A stretch of DNA of 64,000 bases from Leptobacterium flavescens (GCF_010671605.1 NZ_JAABOO010000004.1:1-64000); one strand, 5' to 3'. Counted from the first letter of the stretch, positions 34,520 through 44,517 are shown. The notes: generated from the letters alone by a model not told the origin. Made by a program: numbers and translations.

Positions 34520-36175
34520 ATGGCAGAGATCGTAAATATGCCGAGATTAAGCGACACCATGGAAGAAGGTGTGGTGGCAAAATGGTTAAAAAAAGTTGGA
34601 GATAAAGTAGAAGAAGGTGATATCCTTGCCGAGATCGAAACCGATAAAGCAACGATGGAATTCGAATCCTTTCACGAAGGAACTTTATTATATATAGGAG
34701 TTCAGGAAGGTGACGGAGCTCCGGTAGATACACTTTTGGCAATTATAGGAGCTGAAGGAGAAGATATTTCCGGGCTTTTGAACGGAGGAGCATCTGCCGA
34801 AGCACCCAAGGAAGAAGCAGCTCCTGCTGCGGAAGCCAAGGAAGAGCCTAAGGCTGCACCTCAGAAAGCGGCAGTAATACCCGAAGGTGTTGAGGTTGTG
34901 AAAATGCCTCGTTTAAGTGATACCATGGAAGAAGGAACCGTTGCCAGCTGGTTAAAGAAAGTCGGAGATACGGTAGAAGAAGGTGATATCCTTGCCGAGA
35001 TCGAGACCGATAAGGCCACGATGGAATTCGAATCTTTCTATGCGGGAACCCTTTTACATATAGGAATTGAAGAAGGAGGAACAGCTCCGGTAGATGATGT
35101 ACTGGCTATTATTGGCCCTGCAGGCACAGATGTAAATGCTGTATTGGCTGCAGTTAATTCCGGAGGAACCAGTAGTCCGGCAGTTGCAGAAGAAAAAAAA
35201 GAAGAAGCACCGAAAAAAGAAACAGCGGCAGTAGCACATTCAGGTGGTGGTGGAACAGGAAGTAGTAGCGGAGGAAGGATCTTTGCCTCTCCTCTGGCTA
35301 AAAAGATAGCTGCCGAAAAAGGAATAGATCTTTCTCAGGTAACCGGTAGCGGAGAAAACGGAAGGATCGTTAAGAAGGATGTAGAGAACTTTACACCGAA
35401 AGCACAACCTGCAGCAGCACCTGCAACGGAAGCACCTAAAACAGAAACGGCCAAGCCGGCTGCCTATGTGGCTCCTTTTGTACCTGCAGGAGAAGAAAGC
35501 TTTGAGGATGTTAAGAATTCCCAGATGAGAAAGGTGATTGCCAAGCGTTTGGGAGAATCCAAATTTACAGCACCTCACTATTACCTTACTATCGAAGTAA
35601 ATATGGATAATGCAATGGCTTCCAGAAGTCAGATCAACGCATTGCCGGATACCAAAGTGTCCTTTAACGATATGGTGGTAAAAGCATGTGCCATGGCACT
35701 TAAGAAACATCCGCAGGTAAACACTACCTGGAACGGAGATTCTACAAGATACAACCACCATGTAAATATTGGTGTGGCGGTTGCAGTAGATGAAGGCCTG
35801 GTAGTACCTGTACTGCGCTTTACAGATCAGATGAGCCTGACCCAGATAGGGGCACAGGTTAAGGATCTTGCAGGAAAAGCCAGAAACAAAAGGATCACTC
35901 CGCAGGAGATGGAAGGAAGTACTTTTACGGTTTCCAACCTGGGAATGTTCGGGATCGTAGAATTCACCTCAATTATCAATCAGCCTAATTCGGCTATCCT
36001 TTCTGTGGGGACCATTGTTCAGAAACCTGTGGTTAAGGACGGACAGATTGTAGTGGGGAATACGATGAAAGTTACACTGGCGTGTGATCACAGAACAGTA
36101 GATGGTGCCACAGGGGCTCAGTTTTTACAAACCCTGAAAGCTTATCTGGAAAACCCGGTAACCATGCTGGCCTAA
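34520..36175 (+). CDS. pdhC: Dihydrolipoamide acetyltransferase (pyruvate dehydrogenase E2)
   Basis: The 551-residue E2 has two N-terminal lipoyl domains with lipoyl lysines predicted at 43 and 165 (ETDKATMEFES in each), Ala/Pro/Glu-rich linkers, a peripheral subunit-binding domain (ASPLAKKIAAEKGIDLSQV near 255) and a catalytic acetyltransferase domain ending in the active-site CDHRTVDG (His524, Asp528). Two lipoyl domains are typical of Bacteroidota E2. A terminator follows. Confidence 0.96.
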   Translation: MAEIVNMPRLSDTMEEGVVAKWLKKVGDKVEEGDILAEIETDKATMEFESFHEGTLLYIGVQEGDGAPVDTLLAIIGAEGEDISGLLNGGASAEAPKEEAAPAAEAKEEPKAAPQKAAVIPEGVEVVKMPRLSDTMEEGTVASWLKKVGDTVEEGDILAEIETDKATMEFESFYAGTLLHIGIEEGGTAPVDDVLAIIGPAGTDVNAVLAAVNSGGTSSPAVAEEKKEEAPKKETAAVAHSGGGGTGSSSGGRIFASPLAKKIAAEKGIDLSQVTGSGENGRIVKKDVENFTPKAQPAAAPATEAPKTETAKPAAYVAPFVPAGEESFEDVKNSQMRKVIAKRLGESKFTAPHYYLTIEVNMDNAMASRSQINALPDTKVSFNDMVVKACAMALKKHPQVNTTWNGDSTRYNHHVNIGVAVAVDEGLVVPVLRFTDQMSLTQIGAQVKDLAGKARNKRITPQEMEGSTFTVSNLGMFGIVEFTSIINQPNSAILSVGTIVQKPVVKDGQIVVGNTMKVTLACDHRTVDGATGAQFLQTLKAYLENPVTMLA

Positions 36176-36205
36176 GAATGATTATCTAAAAGTTAATTCA
36201 TATAT

Positions 36206-36236
36206 AAAGCATCCTGTTTATCGGGATGCTTTTTTT
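36206..36236 (+). terminator. Rho-independent terminator after pdhC
   Basis: AGCATCC and GGATGCT form a stem around a short AT loop, followed by seven T, 30 bp after the pdhC stop. Confidence 0.9.
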
Positions 36237-36273
36237 ATCTTTAAGCGTTTTAATAACCAATAAAATTATACCC

Positions 36274-37257
36274 ATGAAAAAAATATTTCTCCTTTTGTTG
36301 ATAGCGGTTGTCGGATGTAAATCTACCGATGTGGCAGTTTCCGACTCTGCAAACAATGCGGTTAAACAAGGATCGAATAAAGCCGTTGCGAATTTCTCCA
36401 AGGAATCCTCGGTAAAAGCAATTATGGAATTTCTGGCTTCGGATAAATTAAGCGGACGGGATACAGGTTCTGAAGGAATTGAGGAAGCTGCTGCTTTTAT
36501 TGAAGGCAAATTCAAAGCAGCCGGAATAAAGCCATACTTCGATACCTACAGGGATAATTTTGAGGTAAAGGGAACAAAGGCTTTTAATGTAGTGGGGTAT
36601 CTTGAAGGGAACGATCCTCAGCTTAAAAACGAATTTATCGTTATCGGAGCACATTACGATCATATCGGAAAAGGTAAGGAAGTAAATGGCGATGTTATTG
36701 CCAACGGAGCCAATGATAATGCTTCCGGTACTACGGCAGTTTTGGAACTGGCTTCTTATTTCGGTAAGAAAAAAGGAAATAAAAGGAGTATCATTTTTGC
36801 GCTTTTCTCTGCGGAGGAAAAAGGTTTACTCGGATCTAAACACCTGGCTAAAAAATTAAAAAATGAAGGTTTAAACCTGTATTCGATGGTTAACTTTGAA
36901 ATGATCGGAGTGCCTATGGTCGGAAAAGATTACCTGGCCTATGTAACCGGTTATAAAAAATCGAATATGGCCGATGAATTCAATAAGTATGCAGGTAAGA
37001 AACTAATAGGTTTCCTTCCTACGGCTGAAGGCTATAACTTGTTTCAGCGTTCCGATAACTACCCGTTTCACGCAGAATTCAACGTGCCTTCTCAGACCGT
37101 ATGTACTTTCGACTTTACCAACTTCAATCACTATCACCAGGTAGGCGATGAAGCTTCCTTAATGGATTTTAAGCATATGGCACATGTTATCAATGAAATG
37201 ATCCCCGTATTGGAAGGGATGGATGCCGAAAAGACCAAAACAATCCGTTATAATTAA
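36274..37257 (+). CDS. M28 family metallopeptidase lipoprotein
   Basis: From the ATG at 36274 the product has 327 residues; the longer frame from 36226 places 16 extra residues before the signal peptide and includes the terminator, so it is rejected. The lipobox is IAVVGC (Cys15). Zinc-binding residues of M28 aminopeptidases are visible: His127 in GAHYDHIG, Asp148 in ANDNASG, and Glu181-Glu182 in FSAEEKGL, with a late His in NHYHQVGDEAS near residue 288. It should be a periplasmic or surface-anchored aminopeptidase. Confidence 0.92.
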   Translation: MKKIFLLLLIAVVGCKSTDVAVSDSANNAVKQGSNKAVANFSKESSVKAIMEFLASDKLSGRDTGSEGIEEAAAFIEGKFKAAGIKPYFDTYRDNFEVKGTKAFNVVGYLEGNDPQLKNEFIVIGAHYDHIGKGKEVNGDVIANGANDNASGTTAVLELASYFGKKKGNKRSIIFALFSAEEKGLLGSKHLAKKLKNEGLNLYSMVNFEMIGVPMVGKDYLAYVTGYKKSNMADEFNKYAGKKLIGFLPTAEGYNLFQRSDNYPFHAEFNVPSQTVCTFDFTNFNHYHQVGDEASLMDFKHMAHVINEMIPVLEGMDAEKTKTIRYN

Positions 37258-37270
37258 TAAATAGACCTAA

Positions 37271-37951
37271 GTGAAGAATATTATTGTTACCGGGGCCAGC
37301 AGAGGGATAGGTTTTGAGCTGGTAAAACAGCTTGCAGATGCCGGACATAAGGTACTGGCACTCTCCAGAAATGATAAACCCGTTAATGAACTGAACCATC
37401 CTAATATCAATTGCTTTTCCTTTGATATCTGTGATCCGGAGGATATTGCGAAACTAAAAGATTTTATCGATCAGCAATGGAAGCAGGTAGATATCCTGAT
37501 CAACAATGCAGGAAGGTTATTGTACAAAGCTTTTGATCAGATAAGCCCGGCAGAATTTGAGGAGGTGTACAGAGTGAATGTTTTTGGGGTGGCCGAACTT
37601 ACAAGGCAGTTGCTTCCCTATATTCCTCAGAGCGGGCATGTAGTAAACATAAGCAGTATGGGAGGAGTACAGGGCAGTGTTAAGTTTGCAGGCCTGGCAG
37701 CCTACAGCTCATCCAAAGGGGCATTAATAACGCTTACCGAACTCCTTGCAGAAGAGTATAAGGAAACCGGCCCGGCTTTTAATGTACTGGCCCTGGGAGC
37801 CGTTCAGACCGAAATGCTGGAGGGGGCTTTCCCCGATTATAAAGCCCCGCTGAGCGCAGAAGAAATGGCAAATTATATTTTTGATTTCGCATTGAACGGA
37901 AATAAGTACTATAACGGAAAGCTACTGCAGGTTTCCAATAGTACGCCTTAA
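37271..37951 (+). CDS. Short-chain dehydrogenase/reductase
   Basis: The 226-residue SDR has the TGASRGIG cofactor motif (residues 7-14), NNAG near 79 and the catalytic Ser-Tyr-Lys (Ser ~ISSM, YSSSK). The start is a GTG immediately after the M28 stop by 13 bp. A SprT-like gene follows 12 bp downstream. Substrate unknown. Confidence 0.9.
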   Translation: MKNIIVTGASRGIGFELVKQLADAGHKVLALSRNDKPVNELNHPNINCFSFDICDPEDIAKLKDFIDQQWKQVDILINNAGRLLYKAFDQISPAEFEEVYRVNVFGVAELTRQLLPYIPQSGHVVNISSMGGVQGSVKFAGLAAYSSSKGALITLTELLAEEYKETGPAFNVLALGAVQTEMLEGAFPDYKAPLSAEEMANYIFDFALNGNKYYNGKLLQVSNSTP

Positions 37952-37963
37952 TCTTTCAGCTCA

Positions 37964-38572
37964 ATGCAGGAGATCCTTTATAAATACCTTCCGGAAAGAG
38001 CTGTAAACCCCAGCTTCGAACTGATAAAGACAAACCGGGTCCATCTGAAGATCGTTGACGACAGGGTAACCAGGCATGGCGATTACAGAAGAATGCCGGA
38101 CGGAATGCATCAGATAACCGTTAATGCTTCCCTGAATAAATACAAGTTTCTCATCACCCTGGTGCATGAGATAGCTCATTTGGTGGCTTTTGAAAGATAT
38201 GGTCGCCACATTAAACCTCACGGCTCCGAATGGAAAATGACCTTTCAGTTGCTGATGTTACCTTTTATCAATCCGGAAATATTCCCTTCGGATCTTCTGC
38301 CTTTGGTGGCCAGTCATTTCAGAAACCCGAAAGCCAGTAGCGATACCGATGCGGTCCTTGCACTGGCACTAAAACAATATGATCCTGAAAATGATAAAAA
38401 TTATATCTTTGAGATACCCCCTGGCAGTTTGTTCCGGCTTTACAACGGGAAAATATTTAAAATGGGAAATAAGCGGGTAAAACGCTATGAATGCATGGAA
38501 GTATCTACAGGTAAAATTTATTTATTTAACCCCAATGCTGAGGTAGAGCTTTTAAAAGTAGAAGATCATTAG
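37964..38572 (+). CDS. SprT-like zinc metalloprotease domain protein
   Basis: The 202-residue protein has a SprT-type metal site: His68-Glu69-x-x-His72 in LVHEIAHL and a third His86 in KPHGSEW. Its C-terminal half has no zinc-ribbon cysteines. It is cytosolic, without signal or helix. Genes of this type are widespread in Bacteroidota; the role is unproven, and similarity to DNA-protein crosslink protease SPRTN is only at fold level. Confidence 0.88.
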   Translation: MQEILYKYLPERAVNPSFELIKTNRVHLKIVDDRVTRHGDYRRMPDGMHQITVNASLNKYKFLITLVHEIAHLVAFERYGRHIKPHGSEWKMTFQLLMLPFINPEIFPSDLLPLVASHFRNPKASSDTDAVLALALKQYDPENDKNYIFEIPPGSLFRLYNGKIFKMGNKRVKRYECMEVSTGKIYLFNPNAEVELLKVEDH

Positions 38573-38602
38573 TAAAAACCAAACAAACTAAACAGTTAAA
38601 AG

Positions 38603-39682
38603 ATGAACAAGAACTATTATGCTATACTTATGGCAGGAGGAGTGGGATCGAGGTTCTGGCCTGTGAGTACTTCAGATTTCCCCAAGCAGTTTCACGATAT
38701 GCTGGGAACCGGAGAGACCCTTATTCAAAAGACTTTTCATCGCCTTGCCAAATTAATCCCCGAAGAAAATATTTTTATCCTGACCAATGAAAGATATAAT
38801 GATCTTGTTCTGGAACAATTACCAGGAATTTCTCAGCGCCAGGTAGTCCTGGAACCGGCAATGCGAAATACTGCTCCCTGTATCCTGTACGCTTCCCTGA
38901 AGATACAGAAGGAAAATCCGGATGCGGTTATGATCGTTGCACCAAGTGATCACTGGATAGAGGATGAAGAAGCTTTTAGTAATAATATCAAAACCTGTTT
39001 TGATGCCTGCCAGCAGTCTCCGATCCTGGCTACATTGGGTATTCAACCTACCTTTCCGAATACCGGTTATGGATATATAGAATATGAAGACAGCGGGGAC
39101 GAGGATATAAAAAAGGTAAGCCAATTCAAGGAAAAGCCTACCTATGAAAAAGCAAAAGAATATCTTGAACAGGGGAATTATCTGTGGAATGCCGGGATCT
39201 TTATGTGGAGTGCATCTACCATTGTAAACGCTTTTAAAGAGTATCAACCTGAGTTATTTGCTCTTTTTAATAAAGGAATGGACCTCTACAATACAGCCGA
39301 TGAGGCTGATTTCATCGAGGAAAATTACCCGAAAGCCGAAAATATTTCTATTGATTATGCTATTTTAGAGTTTTCCAAATCTATTTACGTACTTCCTGCT
39401 TTGTTTGACTGGAACGATTTGGGTACCTGGGGCTCCCTTTATGATAAACTGGATAAAGACAGTGATAAGAACGCTGTTGTAAATTCCAGAATTATCGCCG
39501 ATGATGCCCGGGGGAATATGATACGCACGTCTAAAGACAAGATCGTAGTTGTTGACGGGATTGAGAATTATATCATTGTCGACAAAGAGGATGTATTGCT
39601 TATCTACCCGAAATCTAAGGAGCAGGACATTAAGAAGGTCCTGCAGAATGTGAAGACAACTTTTGGAGATCAATACACCTAG
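38603..39682 (+). CDS. manC: Mannose-1-phosphate guanylyltransferase
   Basis: The 359-residue enzyme makes GDP-mannose from mannose-1-phosphate and GTP. The nucleotidyl motif LMAGGVGSRFWPVSTSDFPKQF covers residues 9-30 and the EKP/WNAGIFMW block is at about 180-200. It lacks the C-terminal phosphomannose isomerase domain, so it is the monofunctional form. The DUF389 gene follows after 5 bp. Confidence 0.94.
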   Translation: MNKNYYAILMAGGVGSRFWPVSTSDFPKQFHDMLGTGETLIQKTFHRLAKLIPEENIFILTNERYNDLVLEQLPGISQRQVVLEPAMRNTAPCILYASLKIQKENPDAVMIVAPSDHWIEDEEAFSNNIKTCFDACQQSPILATLGIQPTFPNTGYGYIEYEDSGDEDIKKVSQFKEKPTYEKAKEYLEQGNYLWNAGIFMWSASTIVNAFKEYQPELFALFNKGMDLYNTADEADFIEENYPKAENISIDYAILEFSKSIYVLPALFDWNDLGTWGSLYDKLDKDSDKNAVVNSRIIADDARGNMIRTSKDKIVVVDGIENYIIVDKEDVLLIYPKSKEQDIKKVLQNVKTTFGDQYT

Positions 39683-39687
39683 GCATT

Positions 39688-41142
39688 ATGGAAGAAAACA
39701 AACCGATAGACAACCAGCAGGATACGAATTCAAGTGAAAATGTAAAAAAAGACCTTTCCGGTTTGGTAGGGAGTTTGAAAACCTTTTTTAAGGAACTCCT
39801 CGATATCAGAAAAAATACAGATCAACAGGCAACCATTGCATCCATAGTAGATGATATTCCGTTTAAAGGGCATACATCCTGGATCCTGATCTGTTCTATT
39901 TTTATTGCCTCCGTTGGTTTGAACGCCAATTCTACCGCGGTAGTGATCGGAGCGATGTTAATTTCCCCACTTATGGGCCCCATTCTCGGAATGGGAATGT
40001 CTTTGGCCATCAACGATATTGATACCTTAAGGCGCTCTCTGAAAAATTTCGGGGTTATGGTGGGACTGAGTGTCCTGACAGCATTCTTGTTTTTCAGGTT
40101 TTTCCCCTTAAGGGATGAATCCTCGGAATTACTGGCCAGAACAGCTCCCGATATCAGAGATGTTTTGATTGCCTTTTTCGGGGGATTGGCACTGGTAATT
40201 GCCAGAGCTAAAAAAGGAACCATTGCCAGTGTTATTTTCGGAGTGGCAATTGCCACGGCCCTGATGCCTCCTTTGTGTACCGTTGGTTTCGGGCTGGCAA
40301 TAGGGAACCTGGAATATGCAGGGGGTGCGATGTATCTCTTTATTATCAATACCATATTTATAGCCCTGGCTACTTTCCTGGTGTTAAAACTCCTCCGGTT
40401 TCCGATGGTGCGTTATGCCAATTCTGCCAAAAGAAGACTTATTGCCCGGATAGCTTCTCTGGTAGCCTTTGTGGTAATGATCCCTGCCGGTTATACCTTC
40501 TATAAGGTTTTTCAGGAATCCCTTTTTAAGAACCAGGCCAAACAATTTATTTCAGAAAATATCGAGACCTATCAGTTTGCTGCAGGAGGAAGGTTCCTTG
40601 AGAACTTTACCAGTATGAAGTACACAAATAATCAGGATTCTTCTGTAGAACTTGTGTTTATGGGAGATGAAGCTATTCCGGATAATGTGATAGAAACCTG
40701 GAATGCGCAAAAGAATGCCTATTCCAAACTGAAGAATACCGAATTGAAGATAGTACAGGGGGGAAGGGATGACTCCGAAGAGAAATTTAATTTTGTCAGC
40801 GAGCTTTACGAAACCAAGAAGGAAGAACTGGTAACCAGGGAAGCACAGATAAGAGTGCTGGAAGAAGAGGTGGCCAAGCTGAGCAAATTGCCCATGAATA
40901 AGATCCCTTTTGATGAAATAGCCGGAGAAGCCAGGATCAATTATGTAAATCTGAGGAAAATAGGATTCTCATCGGTTATAAAAACGAATTTTAAATCGGT
41001 TGATACCGTGGCGGTCTTTTTAGTAAAGTGGTCCGATAGTATTCCTGACAAGGTAGTTACGGACGATCAAAAACGACTAACCGACTGGTTAAAGCTGAAA
41101 CTGGGTACCGATAAGATACAGATAGATAAAATGGAAGATTAA
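39688..41142 (+). CDS. DUF389 family membrane protein
   Basis: The 484-residue protein has a soluble N-terminal segment, about six membrane helices with the family block SASVGLNANSTAVVIGAMLISPLMGPILGMG (about residues 69-97) and the AIATALMPPLCTVGFGLAIGN motif near 188-208, then a long C-terminal soluble domain with a coiled-coil-like segment near 375-395. The function of DUF389 proteins is unknown. Its stop codon overlaps the convergent mlaF stop by four bases. Confidence 0.88.
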   Translation: MEENKPIDNQQDTNSSENVKKDLSGLVGSLKTFFKELLDIRKNTDQQATIASIVDDIPFKGHTSWILICSIFIASVGLNANSTAVVIGAMLISPLMGPILGMGMSLAINDIDTLRRSLKNFGVMVGLSVLTAFLFFRFFPLRDESSELLARTAPDIRDVLIAFFGGLALVIARAKKGTIASVIFGVAIATALMPPLCTVGFGLAIGNLEYAGGAMYLFIINTIFIALATFLVLKLLRFPMVRYANSAKRRLIARIASLVAFVVMIPAGYTFYKVFQESLFKNQAKQFISENIETYQFAAGGRFLENFTSMKYTNNQDSSVELVFMGDEAIPDNVIETWNAQKNAYSKLKNTELKIVQGGRDDSEEKFNFVSELYETKKEELVTREAQIRVLEEEVAKLSKLPMNKIPFDEIAGEARINYVNLRKIGFSSVIKTNFKSVDTVAVFLVKWSDSIPDKVVTDDQKRLTDWLKLKLGTDKIQIDKMED

Positions 41143-41909
41143 TTGCGGTCTTCTTCCTGATACATGACCCTTACCTTTTTAAACAGTTCTGATGAATACA
41201 CAAAATTGGTAACGGCCTCATTATCGGTCTTAAAGATCTCCTTATTACTGCCTTCCCAGGCTTTGTGACCGTCTTTAAGGAATACGATCTTCTCTCCGAT
41301 CTCCATTACCGAATTCATATCGTGGGTATTGATGACCGTGGTAATATCGTATTCTTTGGTAATTTCCTGGATAAGATTATCGATCAGAATAGCTGTTTTA
41401 GGATCCAGACCCGAGTTGGGCTCATCGCAAAACAGGTATTTGGGATTGTTAACAATGGCACGGGCAATAGCCACCCGCTTCTGCATTCCTCCGGAAGCTT
41501 CGGAAGGGAATTTTTTATGTGCATCGGGGAGGTTAACCCTTTTAAGTACAATATCTACACGTTCTTCCATCTCCTCCTTAGACATATCGGTAAACATCTT
41601 AAGGGGGAACATCACATTCTGTTCTATGGTCATAGAATCAAAAAGTGCACTTCCCTGGAATACCATGCCCATTTCTTTCCGGAGATCCCGTTTTTCATCA
41701 TCGGTCAATTGCGAATATATTCTGTCGTTATAGCATATCTTTCCTTCTTCAGGCTGGAAAAGACCTAAAAGCGATTTCAGGAAAACCGTTTTCCCGGAAC
41801 CACTCTGCCCGATAATAAGATTGGTTTTCCCCTGATCAAAACAGGTAGAGATCCCTTTTAAAATATGGGCCTCTCCGAAGGACTTATGTAAATTTTCAAC
41901 CAGAATCAT
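41139..41909 (-). CDS. ABC transporter ATPase, MlaF-like
   Basis: From the ATG at 41909 the product has 256 residues; a longer frame to 41969 would overlap mlaE and is rejected. Walker A is GQSGSGKT (34-41), the signature is ASGGMQKR, and Walker B is YLFCDEPNSGLD, the latter shared by MlaF/phospholipid-type transporters. It should drive lipid transport between membranes with MlaE. Its start overlaps the mlaE stop by one base (TAATG). Confidence 0.92.
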   Translation of the reverse strand: MILVENLHKSFGEAHILKGISTCFDQGKTNLIIGQSGSGKTVFLKSLLGLFQPEEGKICYNDRIYSQLTDDEKRDLRKEMGMVFQGSALFDSMTIEQNVMFPLKMFTDMSKEEMEERVDIVLKRVNLPDAHKKFPSEASGGMQKRVAIARAIVNNPKYLFCDEPNSGLDPKTAILIDNLIQEITKEYDITTVINTHDMNSVMEIGEKIVFLKDGHKAWEGSNKEIFKTDNEAVTNFVYSSELFKKVRVMYQEEDRN

Positions 41910-42664
41910 TAGCCTAACAACATTTGGGTTAAAATATAATTCAATATAATGATCACAATACTCGTCCACACAAAGGAAGTTGTACTTGCTTTACCTACTT
42001 CCAGGGCTCCCCCTCTCATAAAATAACCGTGAAAAGAAGGAATCGTTGCCAGGATAAAGGCAAAGACAAAGGTCTTTGTAAAGGCGTAGAAAACGTGATA
42101 CATATCAAAATCGCTTTGCAGCCCCTGGATAAATTCGGCACTGGTACTGTAACCGCCGAATACCCCGGCTACCCAACCTCCCAGGATCCCGAAAAACATT
42201 CCGATAGAGATCAGGAAAGGATAAATTAGCAAGGCGATGATCTTTGGAAAAACAAGGTAGTTTATAGAATTTACTCCCATCACTTCCAGGGCGTCTATCT
42301 GTTCGGTTACCCTCATGGTCCCGATACTGGATGTAATATAAGATCCTACTTTACCGGCCATAATGATGGATGTAAAGGTAGGAGCGAACTCCAGGATGAT
42401 AGATTGCCTGGTAGCAAAGCCTACAAGGTATTTGGGAATTAATGGATTATCGATATTTAATGCGGTCTGTATGGCGATTACTCCTCCGACAAAAAAGGAG
42501 ATAAAAACCACAATCCCCAGGGAGTTAAAAATAAGATCGTCAATCTCTTTAAGAATGAGGTCTTTCATGATAGACCACTTGGTAGGTTTTCTAAAAACCT
42601 CTCCGATCATTAAAAAATAACGGCCAATGTTTTCCAGGTAATTCATGTAATAAAATAGAGCCAC
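41909..42664 (-). CDS. MlaE-like permease of a lipid ABC transporter
   Basis: The 251-residue protein is an MlaE-type permease with about five helices. It carries the family blocks LVGFATRQSIILEFAPTFTSIIMAGKVGS and RVTEQIDALEVMGVN near residues 78-135. It overlaps the ATPase gene. An MlaD-type substrate-binding gene is not found next to it here. Confidence 0.92.
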   Translation of the reverse strand: MALFYYMNYLENIGRYFLMIGEVFRKPTKWSIMKDLILKEIDDLIFNSLGIVVFISFFVGGVIAIQTALNIDNPLIPKYLVGFATRQSIILEFAPTFTSIIMAGKVGSYITSSIGTMRVTEQIDALEVMGVNSINYLVFPKIIALLIYPFLISIGMFFGILGGWVAGVFGGYSTSAEFIQGLQSDFDMYHVFYAFTKTFVFAFILATIPSFHGYFMRGGALEVGKASTTSFVWTSIVIIILNYILTQMLLG

Positions 42665-42729
42665 TAAAGTATAAAAAATTATTATAGTGTTTTTAACCTT
42701 GAATTAAAGTTTTTCATAACAGAATCAAT

Positions 42730-42737
42730 TACATTTG
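42730..42737 (+). promoter_or_regulatory. -7 box of the alkaline phosphatase gene
   Basis: TACATTTG matches TAnnTTTG, 73 bp upstream of the start at 42810; the nearest TTG (42699) is 28 nt upstream, too far. The resulting leader contains a short hairpin, ATCCGC/GCGGAT (42758-42780). Confidence 0.4.
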
Positions 42738-42809
42738 CTAAAACTTGAAAACAGAAAATCCGCATCTCTTTTTGGCGGATACGCATTTGCAATAACAAAA
42801 AACAAACTG

Positions 42810-44504
42810 ATGAAGAAGTATTTTTTAGCATTTTTCAGTATTGGGATATTTGCTGTAGGAATAGGGCAGGAGAGAGTATCACTCATAAAAGAAGGAAGAA
42901 GAGGTTCCGAATCGGGACTGGAAACTTATTCCAAGGCTAACAGGCCTAAATTGGTAGTGGGAATTGTTGTAGATCAGATGAGATATAATTACCTGACCCG
43001 TTTTTGGAGTAAATATGGTAATGGCGGATTTAAAAGGCTGATCAACGAAGGCTTTAACTGCAAGAACAACCATTATAACTATATCCCGACCTATACTGCA
43101 CCGGGGCATGCTTCGATCTTTACAGGAGCTACTCCGTCCTCTCACGGGATCATTTCCAATTCCTGGTATGATAAAACTAAAGATAAAACCATCTATTGTG
43201 TTGCGGATGACAACTACAATCCTGTAGGAACCGATTCCAGAGCCGGGAAAATGTCGCCGGTAAATATGACTACCACTACTATTACCGACGAATTAAGACT
43301 GGATACTCAAATGAAGGGAAAGGTAATAGGAGTTGCTATTAAAGACAGAGGAGCTATCCTGCCGGCAGGACATGCAGCCAATGCGGCATATTGGTTTCAC
43401 GGAGAAGACGAAGGTGCCTGGATTACGAGTACTTACTATATGAAGAACCTGCCTAAATGGGTAAGGGACTTTAATGCTTCGAATGCAGCTGAGAAATACA
43501 AGAAAGACTGGACCACTTTGTACGATATCGATACATATGTGGAGAGTGGAGCAGATAAGAACAATTTTGAAGGTTTGTTCAAGGGACAGGAAGCAGCGGT
43601 GTTTCCGCATAAATTACCGGAACTCTGGAAAGAGAACGGAGGCTTTGATATTGTTAAGTCCACGCCTTACGGAAACAGCCTGACCACAGATTTTGCTATT
43701 GCAGCTATTGAGGGAGAGCAACTGGGAGCCGATGAAATTACCGATTTCCTTACGCTAAGCTATTCCAGTACCGATTATGTAGGCCACAAATACGGAGTGA
43801 ACTCCAAGGAAGTTCAGGATACATATCTGAGACTGGATAAAGACCTGGAGCGCCTGTTAAAAGAACTGGATAATAAGATAGGTAAAGGAGCTTATACTGT
43901 TTTCCTGACCGCCGATCACGGAGCCGTGGAAGTTCCGTCATATCTACAGTCGGTAAAGATCCCCGGAGGATACTTTGACGGAAGGGCTTTTTACGACAAA
44001 GTAAAGACCTTTGCAAGTGCCAGATTCGGAAGGGACGATCTTATTAAGAATGTTTCCAACGGGCAGATATTCCTGAATCATGAAGCTATAAAAGAACTAA
44101 AGCTAACCGCCACCGATGTGGAGCAGGTAATCGCCGATGAGATATTGAATTACGAGCATATCAAAACAGTTTATACTGCTCACCAGCTGTTGGGAGCGGG
44201 ATATACGGAAGGACTTCCTCTCCTACTACAAAACGGATTTAACCGTAAAAGATCGGGAGATGTGCTTTTTGTACTGGAGCCTTCTGTAATTTCTTATTCC
44301 AGAACGGGATCCACCCATGGTTCGGGCTTTAGTTACGATACTCATGTTCCACTGTTGTTCTTCGGAAATTCTATTCCAACCGGAAGCACAGCACAGAAAA
44401 CAACGATAGATGATATAGCTCCGACCCTGGCTAATCTACTGGGAATTTCCTATCCTAACGGAATAACGGGAGATCCGATCTATCAGTTGACGGATGAACA
44501 TTAA
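42810..44504 (+). CDS. PafA-type alkaline phosphatase / phosphodiesterase family protein
   Basis: From the ATG at 42810 the product has 564 residues with a signal peptide (cleavage near AVGIGQ). It belongs to the alkaline phosphatase superfamily as found in Flavobacteria: VVDQMRYNYL with the first metal Asp, YTAPGHASIFTGATPSSHGI containing the nucleophilic Thr of the GATPSSHG segment, and DHGAVEVP and THGSGFSYDTHVPLLFFG metal sites. It should be periplasmic and hydrolyse phosphate esters. The upstream 25 codons of the longer frame lack a signal and are rejected. Confidence 0.9.
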   Translation: MKKYFLAFFSIGIFAVGIGQERVSLIKEGRRGSESGLETYSKANRPKLVVGIVVDQMRYNYLTRFWSKYGNGGFKRLINEGFNCKNNHYNYIPTYTAPGHASIFTGATPSSHGIISNSWYDKTKDKTIYCVADDNYNPVGTDSRAGKMSPVNMTTTTITDELRLDTQMKGKVIGVAIKDRGAILPAGHAANAAYWFHGEDEGAWITSTYYMKNLPKWVRDFNASNAAEKYKKDWTTLYDIDTYVESGADKNNFEGLFKGQEAAVFPHKLPELWKENGGFDIVKSTPYGNSLTTDFAIAAIEGEQLGADEITDFLTLSYSSTDYVGHKYGVNSKEVQDTYLRLDKDLERLLKELDNKIGKGAYTVFLTADHGAVEVPSYLQSVKIPGGYFDGRAFYDKVKTFASARFGRDDLIKNVSNGQIFLNHEAIKELKLTATDVEQVIADEILNYEHIKTVYTAHQLLGAGYTEGLPLLLQNGFNRKRSGDVLFVLEPSVISYSRTGSTHGSGFSYDTHVPLLFFGNSIPTGSTAQKTTIDDIAPTLANLLGISYPNGITGDPIYQLTDEH

Positions 44505-44517
44505 GAAAGAATAATTC

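Noticed and set aside
33516-36175. Missing pyruvate dehydrogenase E1 beta gene
   Set aside because: In Flavobacteriia the E1 beta gene is usually located away from pdhA and pdhC, so its absence here is normal.
42758-42780. Short ATCCGC/GCGGAT hairpin before the alkaline phosphatase gene as a riboswitch
   Set aside because: A single six-pair stem without further structure or a recognised motif is not enough.
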